This document shows positions 1 to 12,954 of a stretch of 64,000 nucleotides of DNA, in pieces. Positions within the stretch are counted from its first letter, which is position 1, and each line of letters starts with the position of its first letter. Source of the DNA: Panicum virgatum (Eukaryota > Streptophyta > Magnoliopsida > Poales > Poaceae); assembly GCF_016808335.1 (NCBI RefSeq), contig NC_053148.1, positions 13,792,433 through 13,856,432 of the forward strand. Reading direction: 5' to 3'. Made by a program: the position numbers and the translations under genes. The notes beneath the pieces were generated by a model that had not been told where the DNA came from, made no database searches, and saw only the letters and a program-made list of their open reading frames with translations.

Positions 1-1417
1 TGCACCATTTTAATAATTGCACTGCATCCTTTTTCGTACGTGTAGACGTCACGAACGAAGCCGTCTACGAGCTGCTTGCCGAGCCGATCCAGGAGCAGCA
101 AACAAGAGAACCGCAAGCCGAAGCAGCTGCCGAGCCAGTTCCAGAAGAAGACGCTAACCCCGCTGACTTGCAAGGTAAGCCCCGGAGCATAACCCTAATT
201 TAAGTATTCAATGTTTATTTAAGTAACTGGGCATTTATGGTCTAGGAGTTGTATGAAAATCCTAGTATGCATGTTTTCCCTAGGGACCTGCGAGTCTATA
301 CTAGTGTACAGGTATCGTTAGCAATGCTTTGCTAAGTAGGATCTTGGTAAAAGTTGAGTGATTACTGTCACTCGCGAGATTTTGGATCGTGAGTGGCAAA
401 TGGCTTTGAAATGAGTTGTTAAGTAAAGAGAAATGGAGACCGGGCGGAGATGAGTTGGATCTGGATATGAAAGGGATGGAAAGTAACCTCCGCCTGTGTC
501 GATTGAGGACCGTACCGTTGTTGGCTGTGCTGACCAAGTTTGAACAGTACTAACCACATGCCGAAAGTAGGAGGTAGTCGAAACTGGTAAGCTAATTACC
601 TGATTTGCAACGGTACTTTGAATCGCGACCCGCTACTCTGGGAGTGGAATGATGGCAGGTGTTGGATGGTATGTCGCCTCCGAGTTCTCTGGGAGTTCGC
701 CATGAGGGACCCTTCACCCGGGTTTTGGCAGGCATGATTCAGACGTCGGGGTAAAGAGGGGAACAATTGACATGTCTGACCCGATGGGGTTTACACGTGT
801 CGTGTGAGTTAGGTCCACCTTGTAAGGTTAAATCGGATCGATTCGCCGTGACTCGCGGATATGAGAACCCTGGTCACTTCGTCACATCGTAGTAAAGGAT
901 GGAATGAGAATGGAATGAAGACGTTTGATTTGTGTTTTACTAGAGGTTTAATGTGACCAACCAGGTGTGCTCTAGATGTTCAGGCTAATCTAGTTGTTAC
1001 TTGTCAAACTAAATGGAGCTAAAATATTGAAAGTAAGGATCCGTATTAGTAGCTTTTCAGCAAAACAAACCCAGAGCCAAAAGCCTGCATGTCTAGGAGT
1101 GGGCTAAGTATACCCATAGTCGGGTAAGCCTTGCTGAGTATTAGTATACTCAGGGTAGTTGTTGTAACCCTTCTGAGCAGGTTGTGTTCCTGCTGACTTC
1201 GAGGAGGTCTGTGCGTCCTGGATGGGACAACCGCTTCCTCCTGGGTGGACCGTCGAGTGGGTCCCGTCTTCTCCGTGAAGTTCGGGCCGGTTGGCAGCAC
1301 ATCGTGGGCAAGATGTGAGGCCCACTTTTATCGTCGTTCGTAGTACTTTATTGTATTTCAAACTCCGTTTTAAACTTCCGCTGTATGTTTGAACTCTGTA
1401 GTGTGTATTCAAAGCTT
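1..1417 (+). mobile_element. Partial 5' LTR of a Ty3/gypsy (Tekay-like) retrotransposon
   Basis: Bases 1-452 and 979-1417 align, with a few percent mismatches, to 18740-19195 and 19196-19623 of the complete 3' LTR further right. The window therefore opens inside this LTR. A stretch of 526 bases (453-978) is present here and absent from the 3' LTR. The LTR stops at 1413-1417, where its sequence switches to the nested minus-strand element, so its last ~190 bases and the primer-binding site are missing. That it belongs to the gag-pol element at 12.9-17.4 kb is inferred from family identity, orientation and order. Small open frames on both strands are not genes. Confidence 0.8.
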
Positions 1418-3187
1418 GATGTCGCCCTTGAAATCCGTCGTGGTTGCTTGCAACATCTTTTGTTTGTCGAAGGTCGACCGCTTGTGTCTTTATTCACCAA
1501 TGTTCTTGGGGCTCTTTCTCTGCTATAAGCCTCTGAATTCGATCATGCATGCTCAATGTAAGCCATCGCCCAAGCTCCTCCTTCTTGTTGTTGTCATCGT
1601 TATTTCCTATATCTTGTTCTCATCGCATTGCTCCTACCTCTTCTTCGTGGACTCTCTCCTGTGTACTCAACAGAACATATACCGAAATATAGATCTATTG
1701 AAAAATTTATGAAATTACCTTTCCAACGAGTGGTCATTCATCTTAATCCGAGTTCAGACGTGGGAGTTATGCCCGTTTCATTTTGGCGCTGCGTGCTGTC
1801 CAGAAAATTTCAGAGTGCACGACCTTCGATGTTTCAGCCATAACCGCTTGTTGGAATCTCCAATTGACTTGATTCTTGATTCATTGGAACCGGAACTTCG
1901 TGGAGCTTTCAAATATCCAAAAATATTCTGTTAGTTTCCTCTGAGGTGGAGCTGAATGTTGATGAGAACAGTACCTTCTCGCGAATTGATCCGAAGATGT
2001 CGATGATCATGATCTTGTGGTCTTTAGAGCGCCTTGTTGTGCGTCCCTAGGCTCCAAGGTCATCACCATTGATTTAACAGCACATAGCATGGCTTCAATG
2101 ATGTGTCTTCTCCATGATTCTTGCTTTACCCAAGGTATCGGGATTAGTGGAGGCTCCCGTGCTTTGTGTTGATGATCTGAGCGGTTTTCTTCCTTGATAG
2201 CATCACTCGACTAGAAGTATATCGAGCATCCCACTGGAGAAGATAGGTGGTGTCATGATTCATCTAATCTTGTTGCCTCCATCTTTGGTCAACTTCAAAT
2301 CATCATCTTTTGTGCACTCGGCCTTCCAATCATCCTTTGACATCGTCATCACTTTCTCCGTTGTTTGCTGCTGCACCTTTCTTCGTTGAATTGCTCCTTT
2401 GTCCAGTGCAGAACATGTACCAAACTCCAAGCTCATTGTGAAGTGTATCAAATCATGTTTCCAACAAGTGGTCATTTACCCAAATTGGACCTCGGATGAA
2501 AAAGTTATGCTTGTTTTACTCCGGCGCTACGCTTCGTCCCGAGAGATTTCAGAACGCGCAGCGTTGAAAGATCTTTCCATAACTCTTCACACCGATCTCC
2601 AAAATTAACGATTTTTGATGCGTTGGAAAGAAGACTTGACGGAGCTTCATAATAATCTATTACTTCCTCATGGCACATATCTGATCTTGGACGAAAAACT
2701 CATCACAACAGCGACACTTCATAGATGATGATGATCCAATCGCATGATTTTCTTTTCGGACATGTTTCATACCTATTGCTTGAGCAAACAAATCTTCCCA
2801 AAAATATTAGTCTTTAAAACTAATTGACACGGCGGCGTACCTTGTTTATCAACTTTTTTTTTGGGAGTGGGGACTCGATAGCGGATGCTGGGCCACTAAC
2901 AAAAGTTAGCACCTACCACTAAAGAGCGAAACTTGATGTTATTCACATCTTGTCGAAGTGGATCTAGGGTTTTCGATGTTGATGTCGATAACTCCTCAAT
3001 CATCTTGTCGTCGATTGTCGAAGTTTGTTGGAGCGGGTTGTGGACTTCTCGAAGCCCAAGTTTGGTGTGTCTAGCTTTTTCCACCTGCTTTCAAGGACAC
3101 AAACAAGAAAACAAGGGTATATGCAATAATAAAATTTAGGGTTAGCCCCAAAAAAATTAGATAGATCGCCCTAGGGTTCGAGTTGCC

Positions 3188-3207
3188 GATCCCCGGCAAC
3201 GGCGCCA
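3188..3207 (-). other. Primer-binding site, Asp-tRNA type (left unit)
   Basis: On the minus strand TGGCGCCGTTGCCGGGGA follows the LTR end after an AGCTTTTC-like spacer. This is the usual site for tRNA-Asp priming in TAT/Athila-type elements. Confidence 0.85.
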
Positions 3208-3215
3208 GAAAAGCT

Positions 3216-4589
3216 TGTTGACGCTCCTTAGAGCCCTCAATTACGTACCGCAAGCGCACGGATCGTGTGTAGCTTTTCCCTTAGAGTATTCCATCCAAGG
3301 TTTATCAATCCATGGATCGGCAATGAACGACCTAGGGTTTTCCATCTAATCTAACGGATCTATCCTAACATGAAGCATGAATTGCATATAAAGAGTAAAC
3401 CTATATAAGATGTGAGTGATGTGTATAGGTTGATCTCATCCATGAACAAAGACACAACCAGAGCATAACCAAAGGGGTGACTAAGCCTATTATCTTCTAG
3501 TTGCAACTCCGGCCAAAGCGATAACCTAATCTAACTCGTACCATGATAAAGAGTCATCCTACTCAACATTACACGTTCATCCGGCCTTTTCCCTCCCGCA
3601 TGCTGTCACCACACGAGGATAATACGACCGGCTTCTCATGCACCACAATGATGAATCTGCAAGACAAAGACTAATCACCACGATTAGATCTATTCCTACT
3701 AAGAACATATGCTAGCTATCATATGAACGAGAAAGCATGCATCAAAGTGGATCAGAGTAGAGTCAAGATTAGATTAACATCACCATTCAATGTACATATG
3801 CCTTGATGGCATGGCTCCGGAACTCCGCCTTGGAACAACCACGCAGGGAGGCCATGGCGGCTAGGGGCGGCCTAAGCCATCTCCTAGGCAACGTCGAGGA
3901 CTTGCGGCGGCCGTCGTCTACCTCCGGTCTTTGCCCTAGGTTTTCGTCGAGTTCTGGGTGGATGGATGCTTCGAGTTGAATAAGGTGCGAGCTATTTATA
4001 AGCCGAGGAAGCCACCGGTCGAAGGGGAGGCCGAACCGACCTAAAAAAGGTCTGGGCCGGCCGGCCCAATGGGCCTAGGCCGGCCGGCCTAGCTCATTCC
4101 TTCGCCGTCTCGTGTCCTCCTTTCTCGTGCAGACTCCTCGCATCTTCTAGAGTTTATGTCCTTCACGATTGTACCCCTTTGGACGTCGTTATCTTGGAGA
4201 TATCTTCGAGGAAAGGATAGGATAGGGAATCCTTCCTTAAATCTTCATTTGCTTTGCTTAATCCCGAAGTATCTTGATCTCATCTTCGTGGGCTTGGTCC
4301 TCTAGGCTCTTTTGGAGGATGGATGTGCATGAATGGGCTTCGAATCAACATGGGCTTTGGTCCTCCCTTTGGGCTTTGGCCTTCATCTTTCTCCATGTTA
4401 GCGCTCGATCACGGGCCTCGTCATTTCATGCTCCAAAATAGGCCAAAAACCTGCAAAAACGAAGTTCCTCCAAAATATATGTGCAAGTGTGAAAATGACC
4501 AATAATTAGGCCGGGGTTAGGACGGTTAGTATTCATGCCATTATCAAGGATAAACAAGGGATAAAAGGGGTACTTAAGGAGCGCCAACA
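3216..4589 (-). repeat. LTR copy B of the nested element (1374 bp)
   Basis: On the minus strand it begins TGTTGGCGCTCCTTA and ends TAAGGAGCGTCAACA, so the ends are imperfect inverted copies with TG...CA termini. It lacks a 14-base stretch (near 4529) present in the other LTR. It acts both as 3' LTR of the right-hand unit and as 5' LTR of the left-hand partial unit. A GC-rich run of GGCCGGCC palindromes lies at about 4054-4092. Confidence 0.9.
3992..4001 (-). promoter_or_regulatory. LTR TATA box (copy B)
   Basis: The minus strand reads TTATAAATAG within the LTR; the same box is at 11229-11238 in copy A. It is the likely core promoter of the nested element. Confidence 0.55.
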
Positions 4590-4601
4590 TTCCCCCCATG
4601 C
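4590..4601 (-). other. Polypurine tract before LTR copy B
   Basis: On the minus strand GCATGGGGGGAA runs directly into the LTR start TGTTGGCGC. It is the expected plus-strand priming site. A close copy of the surrounding motif (GACGAGC, AAGCATGGGGGGA) occurs again at about 5440-5475. Confidence 0.8.
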
Positions 4602-7600
4602 TTAAACCTGGCTCGTCCTCGAGTAAGTCCAGGAGCTTTGCTTATAAAGAAATCAGCGTTGCCCCTCAATGTCCTCTCTGCACTTAGTCATACATAACAA
4701 GACATATTGCTCTCTCAAGTATTTAGCATTTAAGTTCATGTTGTGACCGGCTACTTTTTCATTATGGAAGATAGACTAGCAATTAAAGAACAAGCCACAA
4801 TAATAAATAAATGCAATGCTCTCAAACTTAAGCGAACTTCAAACCTTTACCTTGTTTCATCGTGAAGAGTTTTCAAAAGAATGCATATCAAACATAAGTG
4901 AGGTTCTCTTGCAAAAGATCATGGAAATACTCATCTCATCAAGTCGCTCAAGCCTACATTAGATTGTTTTCAACCTATTCTACTCATATATAAAAGTGGA
5001 AGGCTTATGTGGAGCTTGGTAGGTAAAAACAATCCTAGCAAAACATTATACTTGAAATATGATCAAACTAAGAGAGAGATCTAATGGAATTACCGAGACT
5101 AGTCAAAAAGGCCATTGGAAAATAATGTTGGAGAGGGAAAGATGAAACACACACATTTAGATAGGTGGACATGTGCAAGTGGCAAATGGATGATCCCGAG
5201 ACACAAATGAAGTTCTCGTTATCGGATTGCACATGATTGGAAGATTTGAGTATGGAATAGTTCTTCAATGTAACTTGGAAAATTAATGAAGCCAAAAAGA
5301 GCTAAGGAGCATTTTATTCTTCTCTTTTTTTCTTTCATTTTTCTTTTCTTTTCTCCTCTTTTTTATTTTTCTATTTCTTTCTTTTTTTTCTTTCTTTTTG
5401 CTCCTTAGAACTTTTGATAACATAGAATACTTACCCAGCCATCCCCCCATGCTTGAACGAATGCTCGTCCTCGAGTATGAATAGTGGGAGAACCAACTAG
5501 TTAGGGTAAGTATCTCAAATTCACCTTCTTCTTCGTAGAACCACTTGAATCTCGGGGAGCCTTGTCTCCCAAAACTTTTCTTTATATGATGCCCTTGATT
5601 CTTTTGATTCCGTCGAAATGATAATCCATACTCAAATTAGGTTGTGGTCAAGGAGGTAATCATAAAAAGATATTTTTGGTTTAGGGTGGATATCCAGCAA
5701 GGTTTGTAAGATTCCCGAAGTAGAAACTCACAATGCATGGATAAATAGGGTAGCAAAAAGGAGGTTACACAAAAAAAATGGAATGACCAGCTTCTTAGTC
5801 TCGTACCAAAGAAATCAATCTTAATCCAACTCATCAAAATATAAGTTTGCAATCTAAAGGTTTCATCATGAAAGAATATGTTTCTATAGGCTTTGGTAGG
5901 TAGAACTTTGCAAGAGATTCACAAATGTAGATAGCATAGGAATTAAGTTTTCAAATTAAACAATCACAAGGTGTAAGGTCATCGGTAGACTTAAATCAAA
6001 GAGCAACATAGAATATGTGGGTTTAGAATTTAGTCATTTAACCTCCACAAATAAAAGAGCCGGTATTTAATCATTTGATTCCATTTAATTGAGAGCAAAT
6101 GGTCAAGTCATATACAACATAGCGTAGGTAAAACAAAGCAGTAACTTTCATCATTTTTCCATAAGCATAAGGCATTGCCAAAATGTATCAATGTGGTGAG
6201 CACAAAGTGATGGTGATCCTACACTTATTGAAAACAAAAACAAAACTAGGTTGTCCTCCTAGAAGCCATGTGATAGGTTGAGAGATATATACAAAGGTTG
6301 CATCTATGGTTGAAGGCATATATGTACAAGCATTTAGAAAAAGAGAGAGTTGAGGAAGAATTACCGTCCTTCTCGATGCTCGTAATGAAGTGTAGTGCGG
6401 CCTCCCCCATACTTAAGCATTGTGCTAAGCATGGAAGAAGAATCATGAGCATCTTGTGGCAACCGTGATTATCTTACTCCATGAGATCTTTCTTTCTTGT
6501 CCACAAAATCCTCACCCATGCTTAGCGTGATGCTAGGCGTGGAAAGAGAAGATGGATCATCTTGCAATTCTTGAAGTCCTTCCCTCATGTGTATGAATAT
6601 CATTTTCAATGTGTCTTCACCTTTGTCGCCTCAATTTCCTTCAACTTCTTCTTGTACTAAGTCATGGTCCCAATCTTTGCTTCTCAGCGTCGTCGCCTCC
6701 TTCAATTCCTCATTGTCCCATTGCTGCCTCATCTTCACGAATTTTTCTATCAATTTCCAGAACAGAATCTGTACTGAAATATTTCTCCATTGCGAAGTGC
6801 ACGAATTTTCCTTTCCAACGAGTCCTTATTCGCCAATAATTAATTCCGAACAAGAGAGTTATATCCATTTTATCCCAGCGCTGCAATCTTCCCTGACGAA
6901 TTTCAGAACGCGCAACGTTCAATTTTCTTGTCATATCTTCTTGTACGGGTCTTCAAATTCATTGATCTTGGATGTGTTGGAACGGGAATTTGATGGAGCT
7001 TCTGAATATCAACTTTTTGCTTCTTGTACAGCTCTGAACATGTTCTCAAATTGATGAAAACAGCTGCTTGCTTTAGAACTTTGGAGATGTTGAAGAATTT
7101 GATTTTTTTTCTTTGATCACGAATTCATGGGAACGCTTTGTCATGCCTGCAAAACAATTCAAGTGCACAATCTACCCCCAAGGTGACGGTCGGGAGTAGA
7201 GAAAATTGCCAATAAACCTACCATTCCTAAGATCTCAAATTGTGGCATAGCTAGCTTAGCGAAACTAGTGAGTGTACGTGTGTGCTAGTGTAAATGCAAA
7301 TGAGAGGAAGGTATATAAACAAAGACAATGTTTACACCTAGTTCTAAACACCATGTTTACAACTAGGTTGCCGAACTTCTCCATAGCCAAAAAGAATTAT
7401 TTAACCTAGGTCAAAACACCATGTCTATCCCAAGATCAATAGGCCTTCATAGCACAAGAAAAAAAAAGCGCATTGCAAAGCTTATAAACCAACCAAATGC
7501 AACATGAGAACAAAATGGATTGTTATCTTGGTCAAAAGAGCTTAAAGATGGAAGTCCGCAAACAGGTTTAAACACCACATTTACACAAGATTGCAAAAGT

Positions 7601-8650
7601 TAAATGCTGTCATGACAAGCATTACATGGATAGGAAAGCATACATCAATAAGATTGAGACCAAGCTAGCAAAATGAGGGCATGAACAATGGAATGGATGC
7701 AAAGTGCAAATGCAAAGTTAGCAAAAACAAGTGTTAGCACAGTTGAAAGGACCTTTTGATGTTGTTCCGCAACTAGTTTATTCAAAAACAATTGCTAAGA
7801 GTGACAAAAAGCCTTCGCGACACTTCATAAGAAGTGAGACTTTTGTCAATGAAAAGGTTATTTATCGAGAAAGGATCAAGCAACCGAGCTAACAAGGTTT
7901 TAGAAGTAGGTTTATGGGTTTCCTATATTTTTGGATTAAAACAAAAAATTTGAAGAGAGAGTGTTGGGTATAGAAATTCTATCTAAGGTGGTTTCAAAAA
8001 AAACTAGAGAGAAACAAAAGTTATATTTTTTTTGAATGAAAAACATACCCTATGGTTTTGGGATTGCTCTATGAGTGGTTTTCCTAAGGGTTTTAGGATC
8101 TCAAAAGCGAGGCTAGTCAATGTTTTTAGAAAAGGTTTTTTTTAAATGCAACACGCAATGCAATGCAAGGGTGAGACAAACAACATGGTATGCAATGCAA
8201 CACGGGGGTGGATGAACAAAATGATATGACATGATGAGGTGGTCTAAAACAAAACAAAAAGTTAGCCTAAATTAACTAGCCACAAGTTTAGAATCAAAGG
8301 GTGGTGCAATGCTTCATAAATCTCTCTAAAAAGACACAAAGAAAAAAGACTCAAAACGCTAATAGGCACACAAAAAGGTCTACAAGTTTCCCAAGATCAA
8401 ATAACAAAGTGCTCCCTCAATAACATTTAGAATGAACAACATGATGTTGTGGTTTTTGTTAGAGCAATGGTACAATGTTATTTGATGTTCCAGTAAAAAA
8501 AACGCAATGTAGACGGTCATATTTAAAATAAAATACCGGGTTGCCTCCCGCAAAGCGCTTCATTTAAAGTCATAAAGCTCGACTTTCTCACATACCTTTT
8601 CATTGTTGTGAAGCCATGGTACTTCGTGCAAGAATCCGAAGTAGCCATGC
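4602..8650 (-). other. Coding-poor internal region of the nested element
   Basis: About 4 kb of AT-rich sequence without any credible protein. It holds a T/C-rich tract (about 5315-5400), repeated GGGGGGA-type motifs near 4600 and 5450, a related ACTTAAGCAT motif near 6410, and the conserved GCGGGAGGCAACCC motif at 8536-8562 (minus strand). The short open frames here do not resemble known proteins. Confidence 0.6.
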
Positions 8651-10424
8651 AGCTTGATGTCGCCCTTGAAATCCGTCGTGGTTGCTTGCAACATCTTTTG
8701 TTTGTCGAAGGTCGACCGCTTGTGTCTTTATTCACCAATGTTCTTGGGGCTCTTTCCCTGCTATAAGCCTCTGAATTCGATCATGCATGCTCAATGTAAG
8801 CATCGCCCAAGCTCCTCCTTCTTGTTGTTGTCATCGTTATTTCCTATATCTTGTTCTCATCGCATTGCTCCTACCTCTTCTTCGTGGACTCTCTCCTATG
8901 TACTCAACAGAACATATACCGAAATATAGATCTATTGAAAAATTTATGAAATTACCTTTCCAACGAGTGGTCATTCATCTTAATCCGAGTTCAGACGTGG
9001 GAGTTATGCCCGTTTCATTTTGGCGCTGCGTGCTGTCCAGAAAATTTCAGAGTGCACGACCTTCGATGTTTCAGCCATAACCGCTTGTTGGAATCTCCAA
9101 TTGACTTGATTCTTGATTCATTGGAACCGGAACTTCGTGGAGCTTTCAAATATCCAAAAATATTCTGCTAGTTTCCTCTGAGGTGGAGCTGAATGTTGAT
9201 GAGAACAGTACCTTCTCGCGAATTGATCCGAAGATGTCGATGATCATGATCTTGTGGTCTTTAGAGCGCCTTGTTGTGCGTCCCTAGGCTCCAAGGTCAT
9301 CACCATTGATTTAACAGCACATAGCATGGCTTCAATGATGTGTCTTCTCCATGATTCTTGCTTTACCCAAGGTATCGGGATTAGTGGAGGCTCCCGTGCT
9401 TTGTGTTGATGATCTGAGCGGTTTTCTTCCTTGATAGCATCACTCGACTAGAAGTATATCGAGCATCCCACTGGAGAAGATAGGTGGTGTCATGATTCAT
9501 CTAATCTTGTTGCCTCCATCTTTGGTCAACTTCAAATCATCATCTTTTGTGCACTCGGCCTTCCAATCATCCTTTGACATCGTCATCACTTTCTCCGTTG
9601 TTTGCTGCTGCACCTTTCTTCGTTGAATTGCTCCTTTGTCCAGTGCAGAACATGTACCAAACTCCAAGCTCATTGTGAAGTGTATCAAATCATGTTTCCA
9701 ACAAGTGGTCATTTACCCAAATTGGACCTCGGATGAAAAAGTTATGCTTGTTTTACTCCGGCGCTACGCTTCGTCCCGAGAGATTTCAGAACGCGCAGCG
9801 TTGAAAGATCTTTCCATAACTCTTCACACCGATCTCCAAAATTAACGATTTTTGATGCGTTGGAAAGAAGACTTGACGGAGCTTCATAATAATCTATTAC
9901 TTCCTCATGGCACATATCTGATCCTGGACGAAAAACTCATCACAACAGCGACACTTCATAGATGATGATGATCCAATCGCATGATTTTCTTTTCGGACAT
10001 GTTTCATACCTATTGCTTGAGCAAACAAATCTTCCCAAAAATATTAGTCTTTAAAACTAATTGACACGGCGGCGTACCTTGTTTATCAACTTTTTTTTTG
10101 GGAGTGGGGACTCGATAGCGGATGCTGGGCCACTAACAAAAGTTAGCACCTACCACTAAAGAGCGAAACTTGATGTTATTCACATCTTGTCGAAGTGGAT
10201 CTAGGGTTTTCGATGTTGATGTCGATAACTCCTCAATCATCTTGTCGTCGATTGTCGAAGTTTGTTGGAGCGGGTTGTGGACTTCTCGAAGCCCAAGTTT
10301 GGTGTGTCTAGCTTTTTCCACCTGCTTTCAAGGACACAAACAAGAAAACAAGGGTATATGCAATAATAAAATTTAGGGTTAGCCCCAAAAAAATTAGATA
10401 GATCGCCCTAGGGTTCGAGTTGCC

Positions 10425-10444
10425 GATCCCCGGCAACGGCGCCA
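10425..10444 (-). other. Primer-binding site, Asp-tRNA type (right unit)
   Basis: Identical to the site at 3188-3207 and placed just inside LTR copy A on the minus strand. It sets the LTR boundary at 10453. Confidence 0.85.
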
Positions 10445-10452
10445 GAAAAGCT

Positions 10453-11840
10453 TGTTGACGCTCCTTAGAGCCCTCAATTACGTACCGCAAGCGCACGGAT
10501 CGTGTGTAGCTTTTCCCTTAGAGTATTCCATCCAAGGTTTATCAATCCATGGATCGGCAATGAACGACCTAGGGTTTTCCATCTAATCTAACGGATCTAT
10601 CCTAACATGAAGCATGAATTGCATATAAAGAGTAAACCTATATAAGATGTGAGTGATGTGTATAGGTTGATCTCATCCATGAACAAAGACACAACCAGAG
10701 CATAACCAAAGGGGTGACTAAGCCTATTATCTTCTAGTTGCAACTCCGGCCAAAGCGATAACCTAATCTAACTCGTACCATGATAAAGAGTCATCCTACT
10801 CAACATTACACGTTCATCCGGCCTTTTCCCTCCCGCATGCTGTCACCACACGAGGATAATACGACCGGCTTCTCATGCACCACAATGATGAATCTGCAAG
10901 ACAAAGACTAATCACCACGATTAGATCTATTCCTACTAAGAACATATGCTAGCTATCATATGAACGAGAAAGCATGCATCAAAGTGGATCAGAGTAGAGT
11001 CAAGATTAGATTAACATCACCATTCAATGTACATATGCCTTGATGGCATGGCTCCGGAACTCCGCCTTGGAACAACCACGCAGGGAGGCCATGGCGGCTA
11101 GGGGCGGCCTAAGCCATCTCCTAGGCAACGTCGAGGACTTGCGGCGGCCGTCGTCTACCTCCGGTCTTTGCCCTAGGTTTTCGTCGAGTTCTGGGTGGAT
11201 GGATGCTTCGAGTTGAATAAGGTGCGAGCTATTTATAAGCCGAGGAAGCCACCGGTCGAAGGGGAGGCCGAACCGACCTAAAAAAGGTCTGGGCCGGCCG
11301 GCCCAATGGGCCTAGGCCGGCCGGCCTAGCTCATTCCTTCGCCGTCTCGTGTCCTCCTTTCTCGTGCAGACTCCTCGCATCTTCTAGAGTTTATGTCCTT
11401 CACGATTGTACCCCTTTGGACGTCGTTATCTTGGAGATATCTTCGAGGAAAGGATAGGATAGGGAATCCTTCCTTAAATCTTCATTTGCTTTGCTTAATC
11501 CCGAAGTATCTTGATCTCATCTTCGTGGGCTTGGTCCTCTAGGCTCTTTTGGAGGATGGATGTGCATGAATGGGCTTCGAATCAACATGGGCTTTGGTCC
11601 TCCCTTTGGGCTTTGGCCTTCATCTTTCTCCATGTTAGCGCTCGATCACGGGCCTCGTCATTTCATGCTCCAAAATAGGCCAAAAACCTGCAAAAACGAA
11701 GTTCCTCCAAAATATATGTGCAAGTGTGAAAATGACCAATAATTAGGCCGGGGTTAGGACGGTTAGTGATTTTGATATTAAATTCATGCCATTATCAAGG
11801 ATAAACAAGGGATAAAAGGGGTACTTAAGGAGCGCCAACA
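10453..11840 (-). repeat. LTR copy A of the nested element (1388 bp)
   Basis: This is the same LTR as 3216-4589 with a 14-base extra segment near 11768-11781. Its outer end (11840) abuts sequence of the older gypsy element. No target-site duplication can be tested because the other outer end of the nested element has been deleted. Confidence 0.9.
11229..11238 (-). promoter_or_regulatory. LTR TATA box (copy A)
   Basis: Same TTATAAATAG box as in copy B, in the LTR that would drive the full right-hand unit. Confidence 0.55.
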
Positions 11841-12924
11841 ACGACGCACCTACGCTAAGGTAAGCAAGGTAAGCATTCTTGGTAGTCCTTTAGAATAGCC
11901 CACGTGTTTCATACGTGCGCGGGTCCCATATGATGAGCATATGAGGAGGTGATAAGGCTCAATTCAAACGAGCCTGTCGCTATCTGCCGCCTGATATGGA
12001 GCGCGGATTTCCTACCGTGTGATTGTAATCACGGTCATCTTGTAAGGCAATATTACGAGATGTAAACCTGTCATGCGGTTGGCTATGACCGTGACCCTTG
12101 GGACACATCTACCTTTGGATGTCCCGTAAGGAGAGTGTACGGGAAGTGAATACGTTATTATGACGTATGCAGTGCTGCCCATTCAGCATCGAACGTCTGG
12201 GTGCCATCTCTATAGTGGATGGTAATGTATGTGTGAATATGTGGGAAACTGCATATGCGTTACCCGTGTGGTGTAGGACACGTGGGGGCCGTTCGTGAGT
12301 GCTGGCACGAAGGGTCCAGAAGTGGTTATATATACTCTGTGTTCTTCTGCAGGAAACTAACCACGTTAAGCGTGTTATGAAATCCTTGATCGTAGGGACG
12401 ACTAGTTTATATATAGGGAGAGTACGTAATTGTGCCACCGGTCGTACTCATATACCATATTTTGGTACTTGTTTGGTGAGAAGCGATAGAACGTGCATGA
12501 ATCTTGCATATCTGAGTTGTTTGATTGCCTTTGTTTATGGTTGCGCTTCTTAAAAATTCATTTTTGATCGCCATGTTTTTATTGTTGCGCTTCAGTAAAA
12601 ATTTATTTATGTTTTTGTACAAAGATTTATTCTACGGGTACGTGAAAATTTTGGAACTCCAGTGACGAGTTGTGCATCAGATGTCTGCGAATCTGAATTC
12701 TGTTTGAGCAATGTTCAATACCACCTACGCTAGAGCTACTCTAGGCGGAACTTGTGCAAACCGAGTTACCAATCTGCGGTTCAAGTTGAGTAAATGTGGT
12801 TTTAACCGAAGCAAGTCATTTTATTTTCCCTTGGTAAACCATATTGCGAGGGAAATGATTCATGCTGTGTGTTCATATTAGATATGCACATTCTTTAATT
12901 GCATGAATTAGTCCTGATAGCGGA
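11841..12924 (+). other. Leader or unassigned LTR-like sequence left of gag
   Basis: It lies between the nested element and the gag start of the older gypsy element. It does not match that element's 3' LTR in my reading, and no Met-tRNA primer site (TGGTATCAGAGC) was found. It may be leader sequence or a remnant of another Tekay-like LTR. The decamer CACCTACGCT occurs near both its ends (about 11848 and 12723). No gene seen. Confidence 0.4.
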
Positions 12925-12954
12925 ATGGCTAACCCGGGGATAGTTATTTTGCAG

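Larger units (their letters stand above)
1413..11840 (-). mobile_element. Nested TAT/Athila-like non-autonomous LTR element in tandem LTR-INT-LTR-INT form
   Basis: Read on the minus strand the order is: LTR (11840-10453), Asp-tRNA-type primer-binding site, internal region, purine tract, second LTR (4589-3216), a second primer-binding site, and internal sequence again up to a broken end at 1413. Bases 1413-4589 repeat 8651-11840 almost perfectly (one 14-bp and one 1-bp indel plus a few substitutions noticed). No gag or pol frame is visible in the internal region, so the element is non-autonomous and would need proteins from a related element. Its Asp primer site, LTR ends and a GCTTTGCGGGAGGCAACCC motif near 8540-8560 are typical of the TAT/Athila branch of plant Ty3/gypsy elements. 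It lies inside the older + strand element. Confidence 0.85.

Noticed and set aside
6587..7054. 155-codon + strand frame in the nested LTR element
   Set aside because: Opposite to the element's orientation, Ser/Phe-rich, no similarity to gag, pol or host proteins.
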